From: JAFGVL01 sp031553685
GTDB lineage: Bacteria > Bacteroidota > Bacteroidia > Bacteroidales > Paludibacteraceae
Length of the DNA stretch: 40,849 nt
Assembly (NCBI GenBank): GCA_031553685.1
Contig: JAVBLE010000040.1
Location: 1-40,849, forward strand
Direction of reading: 5' to 3'
The translations under genes and the position numbers were made by a program. Shown one piece after another: positions 31,756 to 39,679 of this stretch (position 1 is the stretch's first letter; each line of letters opens with the position of its first letter). A model generated the notes under the pieces. That model did not search any database. It was not told the DNA's origin and was given only the letters and a program-made list of their open reading frames with translations.

Positions 31756-32490
31756 TTATATAGTTTTGAAATAGAAATCCGGAAGCAATTTTACTTGTTT
31801 TCCCGTAACTAAACGAAATAAGATATCTGCACATAATCCGGCCACTATCCACGAGGCCACAGCCAATTGCGGAGGCGATTGTATTATTGCTTCGTTCTTA
31901 TATGTTTGTACTACTTGCGAAAGCCACTGCGCATTGTACCCTTCTAAAGTAAGCTGTTTGATAATGTAATCTACAAACTTCAGTTCGAAGCGATCCGGAT
32001 CATTTGAAATGTATGTCAAGTTTTCGCTTCTTTTATTTACTACAAAAACACAACTTGCCCATCCTAAATTATATGGATGCAAAGCCGGTATATTTTGCTT
32101 TACACATGCCTGGTCGAATTCAAAAGGAACCTCAGAAGTAAAATCGATGGCATTAATCGCAACATCTATTCCCTGTACAAGAAATTCTATATTATCGTTT
32201 GTCAAATATTGATGATGAGCCGTTATTTTTGCATTGGAATTTATGCTTAAAAGTCGTTTTTTTAACACTTCGGCTTTAGGCATTCCGATGTCTTGCTGGG
32301 TATAATTTTGCCGGTTCAGGTTGCTTTCTTCTACAACATCACCATCAATTATGGTAATTTTCTCAAAACCCATGCGCAAGGCACATTCAGCAATCACACT
32401 CCCCAAACCTGCTCCGGCAAGCAGGATGTGGAAATCACGCATTTTCTTTTGTTCATCAGAACTGATATATATTCTATTCCGGCTATACAT
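31756..32490 (-). CDS. ThiF/MoeB/HesA-family (E1-like) adenylyltransferase
   Basis: 244 aa. Rossmann-type ATP-binding fold: LLAGAGLGSVIAE (23-35), the acidic IIDGDVVEESNLNRQ (47-61) with the Arg-finger-like NLNR, DIGMPKAEVLKKRL and DVAINAIDF. Members activate a carboxylate (usually the C terminus of a ubiquitin-like protein, sometimes a peptide or small molecule) by adenylation. There is no rhodanese domain and no clear Cys-loop partner motif, and no ubiquitin-like gene is beside it. It overlaps the acyltransferase gene by 8 bp, so the two are translationally linked. The substrate may come from that enzyme's pathway (inference). Confidence 0.82.
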   Translation of the reverse strand: MYSRNRIYISSDEQKKMRDFHILLAGAGLGSVIAECALRMGFEKITIIDGDVVEESNLNRQNYTQQDIGMPKAEVLKKRLLSINSNAKITAHHQYLTNDNIEFLVQGIDVAINAIDFTSEVPFEFDQACVKQNIPALHPYNLGWASCVFVVNKRSENLTYISNDPDRFELKFVDYIIKQLTLEGYNAQWLSQVVQTYKNEAIIQSPPQLAVASWIVAGLCADILFRLVTGKQVKLLPDFYFKTI

Positions 32491-33112
32491 AGCAGAGGTG
32501 TCTGTTTTTTTCTAAAAAAGAAGATAATCCTTTGGATGTATTATAAACCGGTATTGTTTTCGAACCCAATTCGAAACCAGGCTCTCCAACGGGGTTTGAG
32601 CAAATCTCCAAAAGCTTTAACTTCTCGTATGTTTTTTCATCGCATTCGGCAAGCATGATTGATCTTTGGTGCGAACAAACATGATGTACCACATGGGCTA
32701 ATAATGTTTTAAGAACAATAAGGCTTGTCCGCCCTGTTAGCTGGGTGTTTACGGCAAAGCGCCCTATGTGCCACACTTGATTTTTATCCCCATCTTCCTT
32801 TTGGACAAGCTCATTAACATTTACCCCGTATTTTTGTTGGATGGGCAACTTGCTGACCTGATCCCACCGAAAAATGCGTATAGAACCAATAATTTGGCTT
32901 ATGTTATCCCGTACAATGTAAAAATGTGATTCTGGAAAATATGCCTTTTCTTCATGATAGATTGTTCTTATTTCTTCATCTATTTCAGGAGGAAGAAAGC
33001 CTTGATGCGACATGTAATTTGTTTCCACAACGAACCTAACTGCCTCTAAAATAGAGCCTGTAGATATTTTCCACAATGAGTAGTTTTGTGCCTGGTAAAT
33101 TATCTTATCCAT
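32483..33112 (-). CDS. GNAT-fold N-acyltransferase, FeeM/autoinducer-synthase-like
   Basis: 209 aa from ATG at 33112 (MDKIIYQAQNYSLWKI). The frame is open 18 codons further, but that part overlaps the promoter. The pattern AVRFVVETNYMS, then a middle strand pair FYIVRDNISQIIGSIRIF, then WHIGRFAVN, is that of FeeM-type N-acyl amino acid synthases and LuxI-like enzymes. These transfer an acyl chain from acyl-ACP to an amino acid or amine. The C-terminal half includes LLAHVVHHVCSH and ELGSKTIPVYNTS. Product unknown. First gene of a two-gene operon with the ThiF-like protein and divergent from a PAS-LuxR regulator. Family placement is by motif and layout, not by search. Confidence 0.6.
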   Translation of the reverse strand: MDKIIYQAQNYSLWKISTGSILEAVRFVVETNYMSHQGFLPPEIDEEIRTIYHEEKAYFPESHFYIVRDNISQIIGSIRIFRWDQVSKLPIQQKYGVNVNELVQKEDGDKNQVWHIGRFAVNTQLTGRTSLIVLKTLLAHVVHHVCSHQRSIMLAECDEKTYEKLKLLEICSNPVGEPGFELGSKTIPVYNTSKGLSSFLEKNRHLCYV

Positions 33113-33129
33113 GCGAACACATTTTTCGA

Positions 33130-33173
33130 CAAAATTATCGATAAGAATTGTTCTTGTCAATAGCACTTAAGTG
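33130..33173 (-). promoter_or_regulatory. acyltransferase promoter and candidate operators
   Basis: On the minus strand: -33 TTG (33160-33158), 20 nt, -7 TAATTTTG (33137-33130). Between the boxes lies AAGAATTGTTCTT (33144-33156, an inverted repeat with 3-nt centre). Just upstream of the -33 is the perfect palindrome CACTTAAGTG (33164-33173). Either could be a site for the divergent LuxR-type regulator. Confidence 0.55.
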
Positions 33174-33262
33174 TCATTTTTTATGTTGAGAGTTTTAAGG
33201 TTTTTAGAAAAAATATTCATATTTTTACAGCAAATATCTTGCTTTTTTGCACCGCAAAAATT

Positions 33263-34009
33263 ATGGAAATAAAACAATTTTTTGACCCGATAAAAAAACC
33301 AAAGAAAACCAAACTAAGGTACAATAACACGAGTACTTTAATTGCAATGTGCGATGTTTTTTCGAGGGTAAATAATGTTAGTGCATACATCATTGATTAT
33401 GCCAAACAGGAGTTTTTACATGTATCCCCGCATCCGCTGTTTCTTTGCGGGTACCAGCCCGAAGATGTAAAAAAGATGGGTTATTCGTTCTATGAAAAGG
33501 TTGTTCCGCCCGAAGACATTGAAATGCTGCTGGAGATAAACCAAATGGGTTGGGATTTCTTTTACAAATCGCCACCCGAAGAACGAATGTTTTTACGCAT
33601 CTCATACAACTTTTACCTGAGCCACCAAGAAGGAGGCAAAGTTTTGGTAAATCACAAGTTAGCCCCTTTGTGTTTAACTGCTGATGGGAATATCTGGTTA
33701 GCAATTTGTTTTGTCAGCTATTCCCCTTATAAAGAACCCGGCAATGTTGTATTTACCAAAAATGGAGAAAATGAATATTATGAATATGATCTCAACAATC
33801 AGAAAATCGTTAAATACTCGCCTAAAAAACTGACTAAAAGAGAAGAGGAAGTAATGCACCTTACCTTGCGTGGATATGAAGAAAATCAGATTTCCGACCA
33901 ATTACACATAAGTCTTCACACCATAAAAAATCACCGGAGGAATATTGAGAAAAAATATGGCGTAAAAAACATGTCCAACGCGATTGCCATGTTTTATTCC
34001 TTATTTTAA
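33263..34009 (+). CDS. PAS-LuxR-type transcriptional regulator
   Basis: 248 aa from ATG at 33263 (MEIKQFFDPIKKPKK). N-terminal PAS-like sensor domain at about 30-165 (VNNVSAYIIDYAKQEFLHVS, LFLCGYQPEDV, FYEKVVPPEDIEML). The C-terminal LuxR helix-turn-helix is at about 185-245 (LTKREEEVMHLTLRGYEENQ, ISDQLHISLHTIKNHRRNI). It has no AHL-binding domain and no receiver domain. PAS-LuxR regulators of this kind are frequent in Bacteroidota and their signals are mostly unknown. It is divergent from the acyltransferase-ThiF operon with a 150-bp shared region, so control of that operon is likely (inference). Confidence 0.82.
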   Translation: MEIKQFFDPIKKPKKTKLRYNNTSTLIAMCDVFSRVNNVSAYIIDYAKQEFLHVSPHPLFLCGYQPEDVKKMGYSFYEKVVPPEDIEMLLEINQMGWDFFYKSPPEERMFLRISYNFYLSHQEGGKVLVNHKLAPLCLTADGNIWLAICFVSYSPYKEPGNVVFTKNGENEYYEYDLNNQKIVKYSPKKLTKREEEVMHLTLRGYEENQISDQLHISLHTIKNHRRNIEKKYGVKNMSNAIAMFYSLF

Positions 34010-34030
34010 CCCGGTTTTTTTACTTTTACA

Positions 34031-34073
34031 TACAAACACAAGGTTTCACACACAAGTGAAGCCTTTGTTTTTG
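34031..34073 (+). terminator. regulator terminator
   Basis: AAGGTTTCAC (34041-34050) pairs with GTGAAGCCTT (34057-34066) with one wobble, flanked by further A/T pairs and followed by a T-rich tract. It overlaps the -33 box of the glycogen synthase promoter. Confidence 0.6.
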
Positions 34074-34100
34074 CATTTTTATTGAATTACACTACTTTTG
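34070..34100 (+). promoter_or_regulatory. glycogen synthase promoter
   Basis: -33 TTTG (34070-34073), 19 nt, -7 TACTTTTG (34093-34100), 29 nt before the start codon. An excellent match to the Bacteroidota consensus. Confidence 0.7.
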
Positions 34101-34129
34101 TTGCCTCAATTCTATAACACCGTTTTCAC

Positions 34130-35779
34130 ATGATAACTCCCGATTATATTTTTGAAACAAGCTGGGAAGTTTGTAATCCCGTTGGGGGCATTTACACAGT
34201 GCTCTCGACCCGTGCCAAAACTTTACAAAACGAACACAAAGACAAACTGATTTTTATCGGTCCCGATTTTTGGAAAGAACAACCCAACCCGCTCTTTAAA
34301 GAGAGTAAAACGCTTTTTAAATCGTGGGCAGAAAAACATGGTTCGACCGAAAATTATACTATCCGCGTTGGGCGGTGGCAAATACCGGGCAATCCGATTG
34401 CTATTTTAATTGATTTCAAACCTATTATGCAACGGCAAGTGCGAAACCGGATTTACGAACGGATCTGGTCGGCGTATGGTGTTGATTCGATGCAAGCGTA
34501 TGGCGATTATCACGAAGCTTCCGAATTTTCGGTAGCTGCCGGCATGGTGATGAAAAGTTTTTATGATTATTTCGATTTATCCAAAAATAAAGTTATCGCC
34601 CATTTTAATGAGTGGACAACTTCGTTCGGACTGCTTTATGTAAAACATTACCTGCCAGATGTGGGTACTGTTTTCACCACGCACGCCACTTCCATCGGGC
34701 GTTCTATAGCAGGAAACGGCAAACCGCTTTACGACTACTTGCACGCATACAATGGCGACCAGATGGCGCGCGAACTAAACATGGAAGCTAAACATTCGAC
34801 CGAAAAAACAGCGGCACACCTTGCCGATTGTTTTACAACAGTAAGCGACATTACGGCTGCCGAATGCAAACAGTTGCTCGAAAAAGCGGTTGATGTCGTT
34901 ACTCCCAATGGTTTTGAAGATGATTTTGTACCAACGGAAAAAGATTTTGCCAAAAAACGAAAAACAGCCCGCCAAACCCTGACAACTGTTGCCGAAGCCC
35001 TGCTTGGGTACGAGTTGGATGATGATGCCCTGTTTATAGGCACTTGCGGTCGATACGAATATCGTAACAAAGGACTTGATGTGTTTGTCGATGCCCTGCA
35101 CCGTTTGGCACACGACAAGCTGCTCGACAGGCAAGTGGTTGGGTTCGTGATGGTTCCGGCTTACAGCAAGGGTGCACGCCTCGATTTGCAAAACAAATTG
35201 GCAAACAAAAGCAACGATATTTTGCCCGACAATTTTATCACCCACGAGCTGTTTAACCCACAAAACGACCCGATTTCACATGCCATTCACTGGTATGGGC
35301 TTACAAACACCGAAAAGTCAAAAGTGAAAATTATCTTCATTCCAACTTATCTAAATGGAGCGGATGGTATTTTTAATATGTCGTATTATGATTTGCTGAT
35401 CGGGCTTGACCTTACGGCTTTTCCTTCGTACTACGAACCTTGGGGATACACACCACTCGAAAGTGTAGCATTTGGCATCCCAACCATTACCACCAATTTG
35501 TCTGGCTTTGGACTGTGGGCAAAAAAGATGGCAAGCAGCAGTAAAAAGTATTTTGGCAAAGGGGTAATTATTTTGGACAGAACAGATTATAATTATCACG
35601 AATTGGTGGAAGAAATGAAATTGTCGTTCCTCGAATTTTCGTTCTTAGATAAAGATGTGGTGGCTAAAATCAGTAATTCAGCCACTAAATTGTCTAAAAA
35701 AGCTTTGTGGGAAAACTTTATTTCATACTACAGAGAAGCCTATTCGATTGCTTTATCCAAGAAAAACACCGGAAAATGA
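34130..35779 (+). CDS. glycogen synthase (GYS/GT3-like glycosyltransferase)
   Basis: 549 aa. Starts with FETSWEVCNPVGGIYTVLST, the donor-binding Gly-Gly region of the eukaryote-like glycogen synthase family, and has HFNEWTTSFGLLYVKHYLP, FTTHATSIGRSIAG, TPNGFEDDF and SYYEPWGYTPLES. It elongates alpha-1,4-glucan, in this family normally from UDP-glucose, which fits the absence of a glgC gene here. Bacteroidota typically use this form in place of GlgA. With the glucan phosphorylase encoded upstream it provides synthesis and breakdown of glycogen. Own promoter; followed by the aldolase gene. Confidence 0.92.
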   Translation: MITPDYIFETSWEVCNPVGGIYTVLSTRAKTLQNEHKDKLIFIGPDFWKEQPNPLFKESKTLFKSWAEKHGSTENYTIRVGRWQIPGNPIAILIDFKPIMQRQVRNRIYERIWSAYGVDSMQAYGDYHEASEFSVAAGMVMKSFYDYFDLSKNKVIAHFNEWTTSFGLLYVKHYLPDVGTVFTTHATSIGRSIAGNGKPLYDYLHAYNGDQMARELNMEAKHSTEKTAAHLADCFTTVSDITAAECKQLLEKAVDVVTPNGFEDDFVPTEKDFAKKRKTARQTLTTVAEALLGYELDDDALFIGTCGRYEYRNKGLDVFVDALHRLAHDKLLDRQVVGFVMVPAYSKGARLDLQNKLANKSNDILPDNFITHELFNPQNDPISHAIHWYGLTNTEKSKVKIIFIPTYLNGADGIFNMSYYDLLIGLDLTAFPSYYEPWGYTPLESVAFGIPTITTNLSGFGLWAKKMASSSKKYFGKGVIILDRTDYNYHELVEEMKLSFLEFSFLDKDVVAKISNSATKLSKKALWENFISYYREAYSIALSKKNTGK

Positions 35780-35874
35780 TGTTGAATTGAAATTCTTTCT
35801 GTTTTTTGCATTGTTTCTCATAAAAAATAATTACTTTGCAAACGGATTTTGAATTCAATTAAAAAATAAACGAT

Positions 35875-36867
35875 ATGATACACTACAAAGACTTAGGTTT
35901 GGTAAACACACGAGACATGTTTGCCAAAGCATTCAAGGGCGGATACGCTATTCCGGCATTCAATTTCAATAATATGGAGCAAATGCAGGCAATTATTCAG
36001 GCTGCGGTCGAAACTAAATCACCGGTAATCTTACAAGTGTCTGCCGGAGCGCGCAAATATGCCAACCAAACACTGTTGCGCTATATGGCGCAAGGAGCTG
36101 TAGAATATGCAAAAGAGCTTGGGTTTGCTGTTCCGGTGGTATTGCATTTAGATCACGGGGATTCGTTCGAGCTTTGCAAAAGCTGTATCGATATGGGCTT
36201 TTCGTCGGTGATGATTGATGCTTCGCATTATTCGTATGAAGAAAATGTTGCCATCACTAAAAAAGTAGTCGAATATGCCCACCGGTTTGATGTAACTGTC
36301 GAAGGCGAATTAGGCGTTTTGGCAGGCATCGAAGACGATGTAAAAGCCGAGCACCATACCTATACCGAACCCGACCAGGTAGAAGATTTCGTAAAGAAAA
36401 CCGGTGTTGATTCGTTGGCAATCTCTATCGGAACCTCGCATGGGGCAAACAAGTTCAAACCGGAACAATGCACTCGCAATGCCGATGGTGTACTTATTCC
36501 CCCACCCTTGCGTTTCGACATTCTGAAGGAAGTAGAACAACGCATTCCGGGCTTCCCTATCGTATTGCACGGAGCCTCTTCAGTTCCACAAGACAAAGTG
36601 GCTACGATCAACAAATATGGTGGTGCAATGAAAAACGCTATCGGCATCCCCGAAGATCAATTGCGCCAGGCAGCCGCTTCAGCCGTTTGCAAAATTAATA
36701 TCGACTCCGACGGCCGGTTGGCAATGACAGCCGCTGTACGAGAAGTATTCGCCCTTCATCCCGAAGAATTTGATCCCCGCAAATATTTGGGTCCGGGTCG
36801 CGACCAGCTGAAGGAACTATACAAACACAAAATCATCCATGTGTTGGGTAGCGATAACAAAGGATAA
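35875..36867 (+). CDS. fba: class II fructose-bisphosphate aldolase
   Basis: 330 aa cytoplasmic zinc enzyme that cleaves fructose-1,6-bisphosphate in glycolysis and joins trioses in gluconeogenesis. AIPAFNFNNMEQ near the start, then LHLDHGDS with catalytic Asp93 and zinc ligand His94. VTVEGELG, ISIGTSHG and IVLHGASSVP give the remaining metal and phosphate ligands. Length fits the longer FbaA-like type of Bacteroidota. A hairpin terminator follows. Glycogen synthase, glucan phosphorylase and aldolase nearby make a loose central-carbon group. Confidence 0.95.
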   Translation: MIHYKDLGLVNTRDMFAKAFKGGYAIPAFNFNNMEQMQAIIQAAVETKSPVILQVSAGARKYANQTLLRYMAQGAVEYAKELGFAVPVVLHLDHGDSFELCKSCIDMGFSSVMIDASHYSYEENVAITKKVVEYAHRFDVTVEGELGVLAGIEDDVKAEHHTYTEPDQVEDFVKKTGVDSLAISIGTSHGANKFKPEQCTRNADGVLIPPPLRFDILKEVEQRIPGFPIVLHGASSVPQDKVATINKYGGAMKNAIGIPEDQLRQAAASAVCKINIDSDGRLAMTAAVREVFALHPEEFDPRKYLGPGRDQLKELYKHKIIHVLGSDNKG

Positions 36868-36886
36868 CTTCGTTCTTCAATAAAAC

Positions 36887-36922
36887 AAAGGTGTTTAGAG
36901 AAAATTTCTTTAAACACCTTTT
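36887..36922 (+). terminator. aldolase terminator
   Basis: AAAGGTGTTTA (36887-36897) pairs with TAAACACCTTT (36911-36921) around a 13-nt loop. The T-tract is short (four T). Confidence 0.7.
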
Positions 36923-36936
36923 CTATAAAAAACACA

Positions 36937-37986
36937 ATGAACATCGGACAACAACGCATAGCCAACCAGCAAATCGGTCATAAGAAATTCGCCAATCCCA
37001 AAGATTTAGTTGCACACATGGGCGCTATACAGGCGCAGGATGCCGCGATGTGCCGTTGGGCAGTGGGTTGCCGCACTACAAATACAACCGGCAAAACAAT
37101 TGAAAAAGCTTTGGACGAAGGCTCAATCCTCCGCACACATTTGATGCGCCCCACCTGGCATTTAGTAGCTGCCGAAGACATCCGCTGGATATTGAAACTA
37201 ACCTCTTCGCAGGTAAAACGAGCGGCTTCGCATGGTGATAAACGATTCGAATTAGATGAAGCCATTTTCTCTAAATGTAATAAAATTATTGAAAAATCCC
37301 TCGAAGGCGGCAAGCAGCTTACCCGTGCCGAAATTGTCGAACGGCTTGAACGCGAAAAAATCCCAACAGCCGCTCCGGGTATTTATCATATTCTGATGCG
37401 AGCCGAGCAGGAAGCCATTATTTGCAGTGGAGCACAGCGTGGAAGAGAAGCAACCTATGCATTGATTGACGAGAGAGTACCGGCAACAAAAACTTACACT
37501 ACCGATGAAGCTTTAGCTGCCTTAGCTTTACGATACTTTACAAGTCATGCGCCGGCTACGCTTGTCGATTTTGTTTGGTGGAGCGGATTAAAAACGACTG
37601 ATGCCCGCAAGGGATTGGAGGCTGTAAGACATCATTTTATTATAGAAAAAATACATGGTCAAGAATATATTTTCACAATTAATTTTGAAGAAAATAAAAC
37701 CCCGCGAGCTTTCTTCCTGCCTGCTTTCGACGAATTTGTGATTAGTTATAAAAATCGCGCCGATGTGCTCAATCCCGCTTTCGGAGCGCGTGCTATTTCG
37801 AGCAATGGCATTTTTAAACCGATTATTGTATGGGATGGAAATGTAATCGGTACTTGGAAACGCGCTGTAAAGAAAGATACGGTGGTTATCGAACAAGAAT
37901 TATTTACCCCGATAAAATCTTCGGAGCAAAAACTGCTTGATGAGGCAAAACAAAGTTATGCAAGGTTTTTAGATTTAAAATCTTAG
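36937..37986 (+). CDS. AlkZ/YcaQ-like winged-helix DNA glycosylase
   Basis: 349 aa. Belongs to the HTH_42 family, whose studied members (Streptomyces AlkZ, E. coli YcaQ/AlkX) are DNA glycosylases that unhook interstrand crosslinks or remove bulky alkyl lesions. The key QxQ motif is visible as AIQAQDAAM (Gln32, Gln34), followed by RTHLMRPTWHLVAAEDIRW and the winged-helix region with GREATYALID and APATLVDFVWWSG. The QxQ form resembles AlkZ more than the QxD form of YcaQ. The C-terminal stop codon lies inside the terminal repeat of a MITE (37982-38169), so the native end may have been altered by a few residues. Lesion specificity unknown. Confidence 0.82.
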   Translation: MNIGQQRIANQQIGHKKFANPKDLVAHMGAIQAQDAAMCRWAVGCRTTNTTGKTIEKALDEGSILRTHLMRPTWHLVAAEDIRWILKLTSSQVKRAASHGDKRFELDEAIFSKCNKIIEKSLEGGKQLTRAEIVERLEREKIPTAAPGIYHILMRAEQEAIICSGAQRGREATYALIDERVPATKTYTTDEALAALALRYFTSHAPATLVDFVWWSGLKTTDARKGLEAVRHHFIIEKIHGQEYIFTINFEENKTPRAFFLPAFDEFVISYKNRADVLNPAFGARAISSNGIFKPIIVWDGNVIGTWKRAVKKDTVVIEQELFTPIKSSEQKLLDEAKQSYARFLDLKS

Positions 37987-38169
37987 AAACTGTTTAGATT
38001 TTTATCGCAACTTATTTTTTAGCTATTTTTGAGGATAGTTGGATATTTATTTTTGAAAAAATAGCGGGCTATTTTAAGAAAATAAAAATTCAAATAGACC
38101 AAAAAGAGCAAAAAATAAGGCGAAATAGTTTATAAAATAGTTTTGGTGAAAATTTAAACAGTTTCTTAG
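37982..38169. mobile_element. MITE-like element, 188 bp
   Basis: Ends CTTAGAAACTGTTTAGATTT (from 37982) and AAATTTAAACAGTTTCTTAG (to 38169) are imperfect inverted repeats, with TTA at both outer edges as a possible target duplication. Internal AT-rich arms are also partly complementary (CAACTTATTTTTTAGC against GCAAAAAATAAGGCG). No transposase. The left end supplies the stop codon of the glycosylase gene. Confidence 0.7.
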
Positions 38170-38176
38170 TATATCA

Positions 38177-38224
38177 CAAAAAACACAAAGCCACAAAGAT
38201 TTTGAGTTCTTTGTGGCTTTGTGT
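38177..38224 (-). terminator. ilvE terminator
   Basis: 16-bp stem: 38183-38198 with 38209-38224 (ACACAAAGCCACAAAG / CTTTGTGGCTTTGTGT). On the minus strand it is followed by a T-run (complement of 38178-38183). Confidence 0.8.
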
Positions 38225-38236
38225 GGGAAAATTTAT

Positions 38237-39253
38237 TTATAACACCGTCACCCAACCAAACGGGTCGGCAATATCGCCATACTGGATAGCGCGAAGCTGA
38301 TCATACAGTTTTGTACAAACCGGACCCGGCTTGCCGTCTTTCGAAAACACATACGATACATCTTTGTCCAAATCGTCAATACGCTCAATCGGACTGATAA
38401 CAGCAGCTGTACCACAAGCGCCCGCCTCTTCAAAGGTCGACAATTCTTCTACCGGCACAGGTCGGCGTTCAACCTTTAGTCCTAAATGCTCTGCCAACTG
38501 CATCAGGCTTTTATTAGTGATTGATGGCAAAATTGAACTCGACGATGGCGTAACATAAGTATTCTCTTTGATGCCGAAAAAGTTAGCCGCGCCACATTCG
38601 TCGATATATTTTTTCTCTTTCGGGTCGAGATAAAAAATATTGGAATAACCCAGATGATGTGCACGCTCACCCGCAACCAAGCTGGCAGCATAATTTCCAC
38701 CAATTTTATATATCCCCGTTCCGAGCGGAGCAGCGCGGTCGTACTCGCGCAAGATGCAGAAAGGAGTAGTTTGAAATCCGCCTTTGAAATAAGGACCTAC
38801 AGGCATTACAAATATGATAAACAAATATTCTTTAGCCGGTGCCACACCAATTTGCGGGCTTGTCCCGATAATCAACGGGCGGATATATAACGACGCTCCA
38901 CTTTCGTAAGGCGGAACAAAACCAATATTTAATTCGACTACTTTTTTTACCGCTTCGGTAAATTTCTCAACCGGAAATTGAGGCATCAAAATACCATCGC
39001 ACGAAGCCTGCATGCGTTTTGCATTTTCATCTATACGGAAAATACGGACTTTACCATCCTGTCCTTTAAATGCTTTCAATCCTTCAAAAGCCTCTTGCGA
39101 ATAATGCAAACAGCTCGCCGCTATATGCATGGGTATCATTTCCGAATCGGAAGTTTCGAATTCGCCCCATTTCCCGTCCCTGTAATAACAACGGATGTTA
39201 AAATCGGTTGGCATATAACCAAATCCAAGTGAAGACCAGTCTATTTCTTTCAT
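38237..39253 (-). CDS. ilvE: branched-chain amino acid aminotransferase
   Basis: 338 aa, cytoplasmic fold-type IV PLP enzyme for the last step of Leu/Ile/Val synthesis. It belongs to the longer BCAT-II-like class: LHYSQEAFEGLKAF (49-62), IYIRP-type LYIRPLIIGT, the PLP lysine Lys183 in GTGIYKIGGNYAAS, YIDECGAANFF, and GACGTAAVISPI near the end. Own promoter and terminator. Adjacent to repeats on both sides. Confidence 0.95.
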   Translation of the reverse strand: MKEIDWSSLGFGYMPTDFNIRCYYRDGKWGEFETSDSEMIPMHIAASCLHYSQEAFEGLKAFKGQDGKVRIFRIDENAKRMQASCDGILMPQFPVEKFTEAVKKVVELNIGFVPPYESGASLYIRPLIIGTSPQIGVAPAKEYLFIIFVMPVGPYFKGGFQTTPFCILREYDRAAPLGTGIYKIGGNYAASLVAGERAHHLGYSNIFYLDPKEKKYIDECGAANFFGIKENTYVTPSSSSILPSITNKSLMQLAEHLGLKVERRPVPVEELSTFEEAGACGTAAVISPIERIDDLDKDVSYVFSKDGKPGPVCTKLYDQLRAIQYGDIADPFGWVTVL

Positions 39254-39280
39254 TTTGTTATCAATTTTTTTTAATGACTA

Positions 39281-39310
39281 CAAAAATAGAAAAAAATTGC
39301 CGTTCAACAA
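39281..39310 (-). promoter_or_regulatory. ilvE promoter
   Basis: On the minus strand -33 TTG (39310-39308), 19 nt, -7 TATTTTTG (39288-39281), 27 nt before the start codon. Confidence 0.65.
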
Positions 39311-39384
39311 TCCATTTATCAAAAGACAATCCTGAAAAACCCGCTAACCACTTCGTCATACATTGCAGTAAGCTTAGTCGAACT

Positions 39385-39434
39385 GTCGAGACATCGCAAA
39401 AGCAGCATTAATCAGTCTTTTGCGATGTCTCGAC
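39385..39434. repeat. 18-bp inverted repeat
   Basis: GTCGAGACATCGCAAAAG (39385-39402) is exactly complementary to 39417-39434 across 14 nt. The words CGCAAAAG and TGCGATGTCTC also occur in the repeats at 12728 and 31394. Confidence 0.75.
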
Positions 39435-39544
39435 AAGCTACCAATAACAAGAATTTGTATTAAATTGAAAATAAGTGTTTTGTTTAAATTTTTACAGATA
39501 TTCGATATAGCAGATATTTTATAATCAAAATAGGAACCGTCGTA

Positions 39545-39628
39545 GAGCCGTGGCGTGCCGCGGCTCAAATTCGGATAACCGTAAGAGGCATGTGTTCATT
39601 GTAGGGGCGTTGCATGCAACGCCCCTAC
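39545..39628. repeat. GC-rich palindromes including a perfect 28-bp palindrome
   Basis: 39601-39628 is a perfect palindrome with no loop (half GTAGGGGCGTTGCA). 39545-39550 pairs with 39561-39566 (GAGCCG / CGGCTC). They lie 17 bp upstream of the promoter of leader copy B. Apart from repeats, nothing is recognisable in 39311-39644. Confidence 0.7.
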
Positions 39629-39644
39629 GAACGGTACACATTTT

Positions 39645-39675
39645 TTTGCATTTCCCAAAAATATCCCTACATTTG
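39645..39675 (+). promoter_or_regulatory. Bacteroidota promoter of leader copy B
   Basis: -33 TTTG (39645-39648), 19 nt, -7 TACATTTG (39668-39675), the same spacing and TTTGCATTT context as in copy A. Confidence 0.75.
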
Positions 39676-39679
39676 CATT

